Below are positions 44,484 to 54,917 of a stretch of 64,000 bases of DNA, in pieces. The stretch comes from Phanerochaete sordida. Taxonomy: Eukaryota > Basidiomycota > Agaricomycetes > Polyporales > Phanerochaetaceae. Location: contig BPQB01000076.1 in the NCBI GenBank assembly GCA_019973155.2, forward strand, positions 62,001 through 126,000, read 5' to 3'. The translations under genes were made by a program, and so were the position numbers. A model generated the notes under the pieces. That model was not told the DNA's origin. It did not search any database and saw nothing but the letters and a program-made list of their open reading frames with translations. Position 1 is the first letter of the stretch. Each line of letters opens with the position of its first letter.

Positions 44484-45923
44484 CTATCGATCAGCTGCTG
44501 CCTGTGAAGCCGCGCCCGACCTGAGACTCATTGTGGGAAGCGCTACTTCGGTAGCCCTGAAGATCTCGCCAATACCAAATTGGACAATAATAAGGCAGTA
44601 GGCAAGCCCCGAGAGCGGTGCAGCCTTTGCCATGTTAGCAAATCAAGTCCCCAGATCAGGCCAGCACTTACGAAGCTGATGCAGGTAAAAACTACATAGG
44701 ATCGGCAGAAGAAAGAAATCGTCATGGCTATGCCGGAGATGCTGGGCGTGCAATTAGCAATGCATTCTAGGCTTTCCTATCCACACCTACGTAAATAACA
44801 CAGCACTCTCAATGATAGTCGTCACAACTCGCTGCATCGCAGCATGTAAGTGCGATGGAATCTTCACTTGAACCTTGGGTACGTACCAGAGCTATTGTCG
44901 AGTGGAGACAAGTCGAGACTTGCTCCAGCGATCGATGTATGCTCCAAACCTTGTACGATATAAATACTGGGAGCATGTTAGCTATGGTGCCGTAATATAG
45001 AACGGCGGACATGCCTGAGCAAAACACGTTTGTCCTGTACAAAAGCACATTAGACGTTCTCGTATCCAACATTAACTCAATGGTAGATGTATGTCACGTA
45101 CGCGACATTGGCCGTGAGCCCGGCACCAAGCCAAGGCGCTGCACATTCTGTCAATGCTGGCAAAGTCGCAGGACTGCGTAGAACGGACCACATGGCGATG
45201 TGAAATATTGTCCCGGCCTCAATCCATGCATGTGGTAGAGGAACATCGCCCCACTGGCTGACGCATCATCATTAGAACGCAAATTGTAGGCGACTGCAGC
45301 AACATACCCAGCGTTCCTGCGTACGTACAAAGAGGTATTGTCGTAATACGCCAGCAGCGTCCCCATAATTGCCAGAGGCGATAGATCTGTGAGCTCAGAT
45401 GAGGCCGCGATGCTAAGATGCTGTTTACGTCCAGCATACCATAATGAAGTCACAGATTCCTGCTTCTACGACATATACTCCTATTCGCGCAACGTCGAGG
45501 CTATCCGAGAGGCTGATGAAATATACCAGAGGTCCATCGAGGGTGCTTCCTTGACCAAAGAAGCCTTTGAAGATGCGTGCGACCTCAATCACCCATTGCT
45601 AGTGGCAACATTTTGTCAGCTATGGAGATCTATTTGAGTACGGAGAAGTACGCACCGTCGTGATATTGGCAAAGAGAACGACATTCGCAACTGTCACTAG
45701 GAGTCTCGAGGTCCCCATGGTGCCAGTCCAGGGCTTCCGACTGTCAATCCCCACTAAAAAGTACATCGACACGATGAAGAGGACGATGTACATTCCTGAA
45801 ATAAGGGTGTCGACAAGTCAGATGTGCAAAGCCATTACCATTCTACAAAGCTCTCGCACCGTAAAGCAGAGTCTGGAGCAACAGTCCCAAAAGCTCGGCA
45901 AAGGGAGGGGAGACTTGAGCCAT
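44484..45923 (-). CDS. Agaricomycete-type seven-helix integral membrane protein
   Basis: Belongs to a large mushroom-specific family of unknown role with GPCR-like topology. The start at 45923 gives MAQVSPPFAELLGLLLQTLL. An intron joins YGMYIVLFIVSMYFLVGID and then GTSRLLVTVANVVLFANITT. Next is VARIFKGFFGQGS and SLSDSLDVARIGVYVVEAG, spliced to the conserved IYRLWQLWGRCWRITTIPL. Further exons give TNVFCSGMSAVL with VFISYKVWSIHR, then RVVTTIIESAVLFT and ISGIAMTISFF, and the last helix GLAYCLIIVQFGIGEIFRA before TAG at 44484. The order and intron density match the family. Each exon is short, so whole-gene detection needs splicing. No ligand is known. Confidence 0.75.
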
Positions 45924-46913
45924 GGAAGATGTTGGGTGCAGTTCAGGGGCACTTTGTGGGTGGAGAGGAACGTCGGGAGGTTTGAGTCTATCGCCGTGAG
46001 CTATAGATCGCAGCTATCGCTTGACAGCTCCGGACAGCGGCACCTTCAGCTTGCGACAGGCTATGCGATCACCGTTACGCACTGATTTCGGAGTATTCTT
46101 GTGCAAATTTCGACGGCTTTGTGGGTGAGATAATTGTTGCTCGTGGCTGCCACCTGGATCACCGTTGCGGAGAAAGAATCAGAGGCATGATAAAGCTGTG
46201 GTAGGACAGAACTTGCTGTCGGTTCAGAAAGCATCGAGCGGGCGGCCAACAGTCTCTGAGAATAGTTGACGGCGGCCATCAGTTGAGGATGAAGGATCAG
46301 GACCTGTGGTGTCTCCTGTGAGTTAGAGTTATGCTCACAGCCTCAGGAGAACAAACCTTTTCGAGGACTATATTCTCATCTCCTTAATGTTTAGTGTTGT
46401 TACTTAGGTCTCTCGCAAGCTGGGGCACCAGGGGCCGGCAAATTCAGCCTGTCTTTCATCGCTTCCTGTCCGCGCTGCTGGGCCCAGCGTAGTAGGCCTG
46501 TACCGACCGCCCAAAAGCACAGATCCAGACCCGACTCGTGCATTCAAGCCCTGCCGCCCGTACCGAGGCGAGGGATGTCGATGAAGCTTGAAACTGCAAG
46601 CTTGAAGGTCCGATGGTCGCTTTTGCTAGGCTCGCTTCCAGCCTCTAGATCTTAAATTGCAGAAGAGGCGGCCTATCGCCCGGCTTCTTTGCTACCACTT
46701 CCTTGCCACTTCCACTAATACCCTAATCATTGCTCCTGAGCTTGAAGAAAGCCATGCACTCTTACCACGTTACATCTCGCCATTGCGGTTGTCTGTCCAC
46801 GTCGGGGGGCGTACAATCTTGCGCTGCGATTCACTGTCGCGTCGCCTCCCGGATTCTGTGATAGTTAGGTTGAAGTATAGGTTGAAGTATACTCCTCACC
46901 TTTTTCTCTCGTC
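45924..46913. other. Intergenic with tRNA upstream region
   Basis: About 1 kb upstream of the seven-helix gene and of the tRNA. It carries two exact copies of a 12-bp unit (taggttgaagta) at 46866-46889, 25 bp before the tRNA. An open frame at 46061-46279 is not convincing. Confidence 0.4.
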
Positions 46914-46995
46914 GCCGTGATAGCTCAGTTGGGAGAGCAACAGACTGAAGCCCCTTGCTTTCTGGAGGTCGCCTGTTCAATCCAGGCTCATGGCA
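46914..46995 (+). tRNA. tRNA-Phe (GAA) with a 9-nt intron
   Basis: The acceptor stem GCCGTGA pairs with TCATGGC (one G-U), with discriminator A at 46995. The D arm is GCTC...GAGC and the T arm is GCCTG TTCAATC CAGGC with a perfect stem. The anticodon loop reads CTGAAG up to position 37 at 46950. It is then interrupted by ccccttgct (46951-46959), the standard eukaryotic intron site between 37 and 38. It resumes with TTCTG, which closes the CAGA/TCTG anticodon stem. Anticodon GAA gives phenylalanine. The internal A box (TAGCTCAGTTGGG) and B box (TTCAATCC region) are present. Confidence 0.93.
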
Positions 46996-46999
46996 TTCG

Positions 47000-47008
47000 T
47001 TTTGTTTT
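47000..47008 (+). terminator. RNA polymerase III terminator of tRNA-Phe
   Basis: TTTT runs at 47000-47003 and 47005-47008, immediately after the tRNA 3' end. Confidence 0.7.
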
Positions 47009-47277
47009 CTGCGTCCTTACAATAATAGTGTTGTGCTCGAAAGTCGAGATTCTGGTCAGTGGTCATGGTTTGGATTTTTTTTTTGAAGAATTATGAAGGT
47101 GCCTGTGAGCCACCAACGAGGTCACCCTTTTCTGTCGCTGGAGAAAACGCTGGCGCTTAGTGCATTAACGCCACAAAGCCGTCTGCCCCGATTGGGATTG
47201 GCTCTCACTCCTCCACAAACGTCCAACTCATACCCGCCAACGTCGCCTGTCCGCCCTCGCAACCACCAGCAACCACC

Positions 47278-48447
47278 ATGAGCGAATACTGGGTCTCTCA
47301 CAAGAAGTACTTTTGCAAATACTGCAACATTTACATTGCGGACGACAAGCCATCACGGACGCAGCATGAGACTGGCTTGCGGCATAAGGGCAATGTCGAG
47401 CGGTTTGTTCGAGGACTGTACAAGGCGGGAGAGAAGCGGAAGCAGGATCTAGAAGAGGAGAAGCGGGAGATGGCACGCATTGAGCGGGTGAGTCTGCATG
47501 AGCTCTTGCACAGATACGAATCATGGCTAACGTGCCCGCAGGCAGCTGCGGCATCGTATGCCCAAGACGTTGGTGCAGGGCTGGTGAAGCCTGGAAGCAG
47601 CAGCGCCGCACTTGCCACGCAGCCTCAAGCAGGGCCGAGCAAACCTGCTAAGCCTTCCGACGCATACGCCAACTATTCCACTGCGGCGTCACTTGGGTAT
47701 ACGGACCCCGACGAGGAGCGGCGGAAGGCGGAGGCGGAGCAGAGGAGGAACGAGGGCGTCATTGGCGCGTGGGAAGTTGTTGCGGTTGAGGAGTCAGCAC
47801 CTGCAGAAGACGAGGCAGATGAAGAAGCGGAGGAACAAGGAGTAAAGGCTGAGGGCGACGGGGTTGCAGCACCTGCTACAGCGGCACCACCTACCCTTAA
47901 GCGCGAAGCGGAAGCACCTCCCGACGACGATGACGCGAGGTTATTCAAGTTCCGTCGCAAGAAGCTCAACATTGGCCTTGGGGAGATCTACGACCCAGGG
48001 CTGATACCTATCAAGATCAGAGCGAAGAAGGAAGAGTCCGCCGAGCCCGCACTCCCGAAGGAAGAGGAGGAGACCTCCGCGCCGACCCGTTTCGCTCCCG
48101 CCCTCGTAAATCCCAACGCCACAGCTGTGCCCCAGTGGTCTGCGAGAGGCTGGTCAAAGCCTGGGGAAGCGAAAGCAAAGCAAGCCGAAGTTCCACCAGC
48201 AACCGAACAACCAACCCCGACTCAACCCATTCCAGCTGAACCCGATGTGACGGCAGTCGATCCGTCGGTATCCTCCCTAGCCCAGAGTGCAGCGGTTGCG
48301 CACGACAAGGCATCAGAGGTAAAAGCAGAAGCGCAGCCCGAGGTCAAGAAAGAGCCAGACACCGTCGTCTCCATGGCGCCTCCGAGCTTGTTCAAGAAGC
48401 GCAAGACACCGGCAGGGTCAGCTGGAAGTCGAGGGAGAATGCCGTGA
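47278..48447 (+). CDS. U1-type zinc-finger protein, WBP4/spliceosome-like
   Basis: Likely pre-mRNA splicing factor. The N-terminus (start 47278) has a matrin/U1-C-type C2H2 finger: YFCKYCNIYIADDKPSRTQ, then HETGLRHKGNVERF (Cys-x2-Cys ... His-x5-His). It is followed by a basic coiled segment KAGEKRKQDLEEEKREMARIE. A 54-nt gtgagt...gcag stretch at 47488-47541 is an intron by its signals but is also open and a multiple of three. The rest is acidic and Ala/Pro/Glu-rich with a small conserved patch LFKFRRKKLNIGLGEIYDPG. Low complexity explains the weak family fit. WBP4 normally has WW domains; none are seen here. Confidence 0.72.
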   Translation: MSEYWVSHKKYFCKYCNIYIADDKPSRTQHETGLRHKGNVERFVRGLYKAGEKRKQDLEEEKREMARIERVSLHELLHRYESWLTCPQAAAASYAQDVGAGLVKPGSSSAALATQPQAGPSKPAKPSDAYANYSTAASLGYTDPDEERRKAEAEQRRNEGVIGAWEVVAVEESAPAEDEADEEAEEQGVKAEGDGVAAPATAAPPTLKREAEAPPDDDDARLFKFRRKKLNIGLGEIYDPGLIPIKIRAKKEESAEPALPKEEEETSAPTRFAPALVNPNATAVPQWSARGWSKPGEAKAKQAEVPPATEQPTPTQPIPAEPDVTAVDPSVSSLAQSAAVAHDKASEVKAEAQPEVKKEPDTVVSMAPPSLFKKRKTPAGSAGSRGRMP

Positions 48448-48986
48448 GCAGGTCAGCACTATTTGTCTCGACGTCATTGTCGGCCCCGAAGCTGACGAAT
48501 TGAACAGTAGAAGTCTCGTCTAATGTGCTGTAGCTCTCCTTTCATTGACGATGCTAGACTTCGATCAGGGTCATCTACCTTTTGCGACGCCTGTGCGTGA
48601 ATTGAACCAAGCCAAATGTGGTATACGTTAACTCCATCTTGCTTTGCGAATACCACGAGGCTACGGTGAGGCCGTGGGCCGACCTTAATGCCTTGCCCTT
48701 CAGGCAAGTTAGCCGTTATGGCTACGCTGGTCCTACTGCTCTGTGCTGTGAGGTTTGGGCATGGCATGCTTTTCTGGAAGGACTCCGCTGCGCAGGACGC
48801 GCGGTCTCTTTCTTCGTCACCCAGAGTTACAAGGTATCGCCCTCTCATTTCATCGAATATTCGCTTCACGTTGGTAAACTGGTGTGTCTTCACGATTTGG
48901 TCGTATGAAATGTGTGCTGATCTATGACGCGGGTTGTGTCAGCGATTGTCGGCGGCCCTGCTATTAACAGGGAACGAGGTTTCAGT
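48448..48986. other. Intergenic before the HET gene
   Basis: About 0.5 kb with no coding signal. It should contain the HET-gene promoter. Confidence 0.4.
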
Positions 48987-51646
48987 ATGAAGGGCGTTCT
49001 CCCACTTGAGCGGTCTCCGGACAGCACCGTGAGTTCTTGTCATCGGTCCCGAGACTGCTGTCTGATATAACCTCCGCAGACGGCAGTAAATGACATCCCA
49101 TCGTCATCGAAAACTGGCATCAAGTTTCCGTCCTTCATAGCACGCATATACGAAGCCAAGAACCGGGTGCTCGCAAGAGTGCGTAAGCTGTCTGTGTCAC
49201 GTCGCACGGGTAAGGGTGAGTGGTGAAAGCCGATGGCTGCTTGTCATGCATTCAGCCTACGTCTAGGCAGCAGAGCGACGATCCCTGGTATCAACCTGAG
49301 AGAAGAGCAGCTGCTCTCTACGGTGAGCACTCTGCGCAAGACGGGCGGTGCAGCATTCCAACCTTTTCCTAGAAAGGCGAGCTTTCTCGTGAGAGCACTT
49401 TAAAGCGACTGTCGAATATCTTCAACAAGCGACGCTCTAGCAGTGGAGCTTCCGAACGTTCGCAGCCCCTCGTGAGTGCAATATTATCTCCGCAGCAAGG
49501 TTGACGCTGGACGAACGGTCTACAGGATGAGATCCTGCGCCAGCTCCATGATGATGAATACGTGCTACAGACCAACGGGTCGGCGTACATCACACATCAA
49601 ATACCCCCGTGGTCAAGGCACTCCTCGTTTTGGTGGGAACTACAAGGATCGAGTCAGAGGGTGATCGCCGTTGGAGATCCTTGGTTCCATGGTTGGCGGG
49701 AGTACAGTCGACCCATACCGAACCTGGTCATTTGGCATATCGCCAAGATTGCAAAGGCTGGAGTCCTCTCAGATGAGGCTCTAAAGAAAGCGATGTTCAA
49801 GCCGTCGACATTAGGTCCTCGCTTTACCCTAACTCCCGCCCCACGGTCTACCATACCCCTTCAATGGTTTCACGTCGGTACGAAAGCAATCCCCGATTTC
49901 CATGCCGATATGACATTTCAAGCAACCGACGTATTGCCTTTACTCGACGCGCTCAACCTGGTGTTCGGCACCAATTACGAGGTCGAAATTCCTAGTCTCT
50001 ATGAATGCCTCAGCTACGTGCTCGACGTCACACGCGATTTTGGCGAAGCCTATGGATTCTTGCGGCCCTGGTGGCTGTCTCACGCCACATCTTTCGTCGA
50101 TATCCCTGCTGCAATCGAGGATCGCCGCAAACGGGACCTTGAGCTGCGCAGGTACACCATCTCCGAGAACTGCATATCTCCTTCCCGCATACCTCCTCGT
50201 CGGCTGTGGGATCTGTGCAGCAACCGGGTCCTGCCGGTCTACGCCCTCGACCCCAAGCTTTACTGGGATGACTCTCAAGGGTCATGCCTGAACATATCCG
50301 TTTGTCGAGTCTCGCACAGCTGGGTTGACGACGAGCAGCGTCAGAGCGTATGGACGAAGATCAACGGAGAGCAATGGCCAGTGCCCATTCCTCGTAACAC
50401 AAGCCTTGAGCATATTCGAGTGGAGTTGCTCAACCTCGGCGCAGAGTACGTCTGGCTAGACGTCTTGTGTCTCCGACAGAAGCTGAAGGAGGGCGACGCG
50501 AGGTTTGACCAGTGGGAGGAGAGGCGGAGAGAGGAGTGGAAGCTAGACATACCCACCATCGGCAGCATCTTCGACAATGCAGACGCATACATCATCACCT
50601 ACTTCAATGGCCTCGGCCTTCCTTTCGACACGTCCTCGAAGTTATGCGACTCCCCGCGGCACTGGTTCAACCGCGTTTGGACGCTGCAGGAGACGTCAGA
50701 ACGATGGATCCTTGGTGGTGTCACAGGCGCGCCACTGGCAGACGGCGACGCCTTCTTCCAGAGACTGCGAGACATCTTGGCCGAAGTCCAGGTCGTCAAG
50801 GCGAAATCCGACTTCCCTCACATCGCTCCCCTTCTTCCCCTGCTAGCCGGGCGTCATTGTACCACGGAGGTTGACCAGATTTCCGGCCTGGCCTATCTCC
50901 TCGGCTGCGATACTCTCCCGGTCTACGATGAGACTATCTCCGTTCAAGACGCCTGGGCGCTGCTCATCAAGCATCTGCCCCCATCCGTCCTCGGCGAGCT
51001 CTTCTTCCGCTCCCGCGTCTCAGGGGCAGAGCTCCCCTACGACCTGTGGCCGTCGTGGCGCGAGCTGCAGGACCACCCGCCTGACGCCTTTCAGGGCGGG
51101 CCGCCCGCGAAATTCTGGCTGTCGAACTACTCCCATCTCGCTACCAGGGAGCCTGGTACGGACCTCACGTATCTCTCTCTGCCTCGAAAGGCGTCAAAGT
51201 CGTTCGACGTTACCGTCGTCGGACCGTGCTATATCCAGCATACGCACGAAGACGACGCGGCATATGTTCATGTTACTGTGGGCGAGCGTGCCCCCTTCTC
51301 CGTCGAGTGCAGCGTCCTCCACCATGCTGCATGCTCACCAGACAGCTACTACACGCTCATCGGATACCCCGAATGGCAGCTCATCCCTAGTGAAGAGGTC
51401 TATCCACGATACTGGGTCGTTACAGAGGTGGTGTCGGACGAGGCTACGGAGGATGGGCGATCCATGGTCGTGGTCAGATGGGGGCTACTCATCATGGACG
51501 CGAGCGAGGCGAAGAGGTTCGCGCAGACGTTGGAGCTGAAGCCAGGTAAGCATAATATTAGCGTGCGATACCTCAGTGGTAGGAGAGCTAGGGATCATAG
51601 CTCCACGATCAGGCATAATCGTGCAGCGACTCGGAGGGCTCACTAA
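48987..51646 (+). CDS. HET-domain (heterokaryon incompatibility-type) protein
   Basis: HET domains (PF06985) trigger regulated cell death after non-self recognition in filamentous fungi. Five exons start at 48987 (MKGVLPLERSPDST), with introns of about 50 nt. Exon 5 (49526-51646) alone carries 706 residues. N-terminal parts are GIKFPSFIARIYEAKNRVL and LKRLSNIFNKRRSSSGAS. The HET core is VCRVSHSWVDDEQRQ, then RVELLNLGAEYVWLDVLCLRQ, IPTIGSIFDNADAYIITYFN and HWFNRVWTLQETSERWI, following the usual SHRW, WLD-CIxQ, RxWxLQE order. The C-terminal region up to NHNRAATRR-like end has no known domain. The 3' end faces a caspase-like gene 250 bp away. Confidence 0.88.
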
Positions 51647-51897
51647 TAATCTTCTGGTGGTCATCTCATGGGCTACCGGTCCATCGTTTCTCGCACACAC
51701 TCTGAGAGACTTCTATGGTATAAGGATACATTTATTGTAAGCCTCGATACAAATACAGACTCAGTCGCGGGAATAGCTATGCTACATGAGTTAAATCTAC
51801 GACAGTCGAGATAATAATAAAATAGTGGTATCATGGCGGCACAGCCGAGTGGTATAAATGTCATGTCAATGTCGGGACTCATACACATACAACATTG

Positions 51898-53899
51898 TCA
51901 AATGGCGTCCTTGCGCACGACGTTGACGCAGGCGACGACGGTGTCCCAGAGCTCGTCTTCAGACCGAGCCGCAGTCTTTTCCTTGGCGGCATGAGAGGTG
52001 GGCGGGACTGCAGCGCCCTGCTCGATGAACGACATCGGGGTGAACACCGACGAGACGAACAGCTTGAGGAATCCTGCACCGGCATTGACGTCGTCGCCGA
52101 GACAGAACGACAGCGCCTCGGAGTCGAGCGCGCCGGAGCCGATGACCATGTGCGAGTGCTTGCGCAGCGGTGGCGTGGGGTTGGCGGGGTCGGGGTGGTA
52201 GACCATGCTGATGCTGTACCCGGCAGAGTCCATGCTGACGAGGTACGGCCAGAGGTCGTGGTCCGAGTAGTTGTGCAGCACGACGGAGTATACCGCGTGC
52301 TTGTCGTCGTCGACGATCTGCGCGCGGCCGTCGACGAGCAGGTTCCCGCTCACGCGCGTCCACGTCGCCGGGTCGAGCCGGTAGAGCTCCATCGTCACCA
52401 GCCCGAGCATCGGCCGCTCCGGGTTCTTGCGGTGCAGATGCAGATGGAAGCGCGCCGCCGACTCGACCGTGCGCAGGTCGGCGCCCGAGTCGCTGCTCGG
52501 GAGGTGGATGATGCGCCTGCAATTGGCGGCGACCATCGCGTCGTGTCGCTCGACGACCATCTCGCGCTTGCGCAGCGTGACGGAGACGTCCGCGTGTGCG
52601 GCGTTGCGGACGCGAACGATGTTGACACCGGTCTTGGACTGGTTGATCGACGAGTTGGAGGAAGACGTCTGCAGAGGAAGAGCGCGGCGGAGACGGCAGC
52701 GGCGGAACATGCCGAACAAAGACCGACGGAGGTGGACGCGGAAGGGGACACGGTTGTTCCATTTGGTGACACGGGCCCAGCCCTGGAAGGCGCGCGGCTT
52801 GGACTGCGACTTGGTGCGTGCAAGACACCAGGTGGGATGAACCTCCGTCGCGAGGTAGGAGGTGAGCGTAGGGTTGAGGGAGCCTGTGTAGTTGTGGGGG
52901 TGCAGAGAGAATTCTGTACCCTCCACGATGCCGTGGATGGCGCCAGCGTCAATGCGCACGCTGTCGTAGTCATGCATGTCGACGGTGACGAATCGAGGGT
53001 CTGTCTGGAAAGGGATGCCGTTGAACAGCAGACGCTCCTTGTTTCGCCCTACCAGGGCGGGCTTGTGTCCTTCCATATGTTCCTCGATGAGTTCCAGAAG
53101 CTCGGTAGAGGGGAGCGCGTGGAGCGGCTCGCTGTCCTTGACGGATAGGAGGGCATGTGTAAAGTGCCCGCCGCCCTTGCCGGCATGGGCGCACTCGCCA
53201 GGCCGGGCGGCAGCAAAGAGGATGTGTGTGTCGCTGTCTCGTCGGGCAAATCCTCGGTAGAGATCGGCAGAGGTGGAGTGAGCGAGTGCGCTCCGCCAAA
53301 GACCACTGTAGAGATCATCCGGCGTAGCCTTTGCGGTCGGCGTATAGCGAACATTGCGTCTCTCGCGTGCTTCTGCCGGTGAGAAGCAGCAGTCAAGGAT
53401 GACCGTGATATTGTCGCCTTTGACGTCAGCGAGATCGCGAAGCATAGCGTGGAAAGAGCGGTCGGAAATACCAGCGACACGTCCTTCAGGGGCCTTGCAG
53501 TCGTGATCGTACGGGCAGAGGACCTCAACCGACTTCATGCCGTCAGTGTACCAGCCTCGCGGAGAGGGCAGTGATCCGCCGTGGCCGGCGAAATAGATGA
53601 AGATAGCGTCACCCTTCTCGATAACAGGGTTATTGACGAGGTGTTCCATGAATTTGTCTTCAATAGCGCGCTTCGTGGCCTGGGCGTCGGTGAGAAGGCA
53701 AATATGCTCGCGGGGAACGTGCAGGTCCTGCGTAAGCCAGCGTCTCATGGACTGCGCGTCGTCGACACAGGCCTCGTGGTCCCAAATATTGCCGCTCTTG
53801 TATTTGTCAATGCCTCCAGCAAAGAAGCGAATTAGCATACGCTCCTGGCGAATAAACTGGGAACTCACCAATAATCAAGGCAAATACTCTAGTCGCCAT
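51898..53899 (-). CDS. Caspase-like (peptidase C14) protein with long C-terminal region
   Basis: Clan CD cysteine-peptidase family. Exon 1 (53869-53899, MATRVFALIIG) joins exon 2 after a 55-nt intron as IDKYKSGNIWDHEACVDDAQ, which is the metacaspase-type start. The p20 core has the catalytic His in IFIYFAGHGGSLPSPRGW and the catalytic Cys in ITVILDCCFSPAEARERR, so both are retained. HILFAAARPGECAHAG and HFTHALLSV complete the fold (to about residue 310). The remaining 340 residues form an unassigned domain with TRVTKWNNRVPFRVHLRR-like basic and beta-rich segments. The total of 648 residues is long for a metacaspase. A role in programmed cell death is inferred from the family. A TATA box lies 111 bp upstream. 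Confidence 0.88.
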
Positions 53900-54009
53900 G
53901 ATGCATATGAAAAGGTGACAGGCAACAATATTGAACAGCGTGGTGGGCAGCTTGTGCTGATCTGAACCAGCGGGGGAGTGTTGACCAACATGAGTTGACC
54001 GTAACGCCA

Positions 54010-54017
54010 CTTTTATA
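54010..54017 (-). promoter_or_regulatory. TATA box of caspase-like gene
   Basis: TATAAAAG on minus, 111 bp upstream of the ATG at 53899. Confidence 0.5.
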
Positions 54018-54917
54018 CTGCTCACCTATGGCTGCGGGGCGTTCGGGAGCAACTATGACGACGCAGCAGGGAGAAGTAGTCGGAACACCGGCACATCAAA
54101 CAAGATATTGACGCAAGGCCAGTTGTCCCGTATGAAACCTGCAGGTATAAGATGCACGCGTATACGACACCGCACGGAGTAACGCACTATGCACGCGAGT
54201 CCACAAAACTGGACACAACCGCCCGAGGATCATACGCTTAGGGCACAGGGAAAAGCCATAGTCCGGTAATAATCGCGCCTGGGCGTGCCATATCGTCGCG
54301 ACTGAACAGTGTGGACGCGACGAGGACCTCGAATTGGCACTATGCTGGCTTGTTCAGGAGCCCGCACTGCCACAAGCCAGGTCAAGGTCCGATGTCGTCC
54401 TGCATCAGGTCCCCTGTCGAAGCATTTACCCGTGAGACGATGACGACTGCGAGAAAGGACTTGCTCGCGGCGCGAGGTGCTTCATAACACGCCCTGCATG
54501 AACGTTGTCGGACATTCGGAGCAGCGTGCGGTCACCGCCATCCTCGGCAGTACCTGCGACTGTCCAAAGTTCGGGATGGGCTGCGCGCAGCCTGCGCCGC
54601 CGCGTGTACGCGTAAATTACGGACAGCAGGACTCACCTCCCGGTTGCTCGACATGGCAGTCGCAGCCAAAGCGCATCTCCCGGCGGCTTCGTAAGCGCCT
54701 GACGCCACGCGGGCGCCTGGCTGCGCGTACGCGCTCGCTCGCTTGCTCTCGACCTCCATCATCCATCGCCGCGCAGCACTCGCCATATACCCAGCACAGG
54801 ATTTCTCGTTACAATTTTAGCTTTGCCTGTACCATAGGAAGGGTGCGTACCGCGATCACAATCGAGTCTCGAGAGCACACATCCAACGACCGAACTCCCA
54901 GATTCATACTGTACGAA
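54018..54917. other. Divergent intergenic region
   Basis: About 0.9 kb between the caspase-like gene and ATG6. Frames such as 54477-54989 overlap the ATG6 first exon but lack features. No other element is seen. Confidence 0.4.

Noticed and set aside
46061..46279. Open frame upstream of the seven-helix gene (MAAVNYSQRLL...)
   Set aside because: The family start is better explained by MAQVSPPF at 45923, which splices cleanly to YGMYIVLF; the upstream frame has no helix or family match.
47060..47085. T-rich run after tRNA-Phe (ten T residues)
   Set aside because: Too far from the tRNA to be its terminator and has no gene context; simple homopolymer.
51895..53148. 417-codon plus-strand frame opposite the caspase-like gene
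   Set aside because: Antisense shadow of a GC-rich coding exon; rich in Arg, Val and His with no family features.
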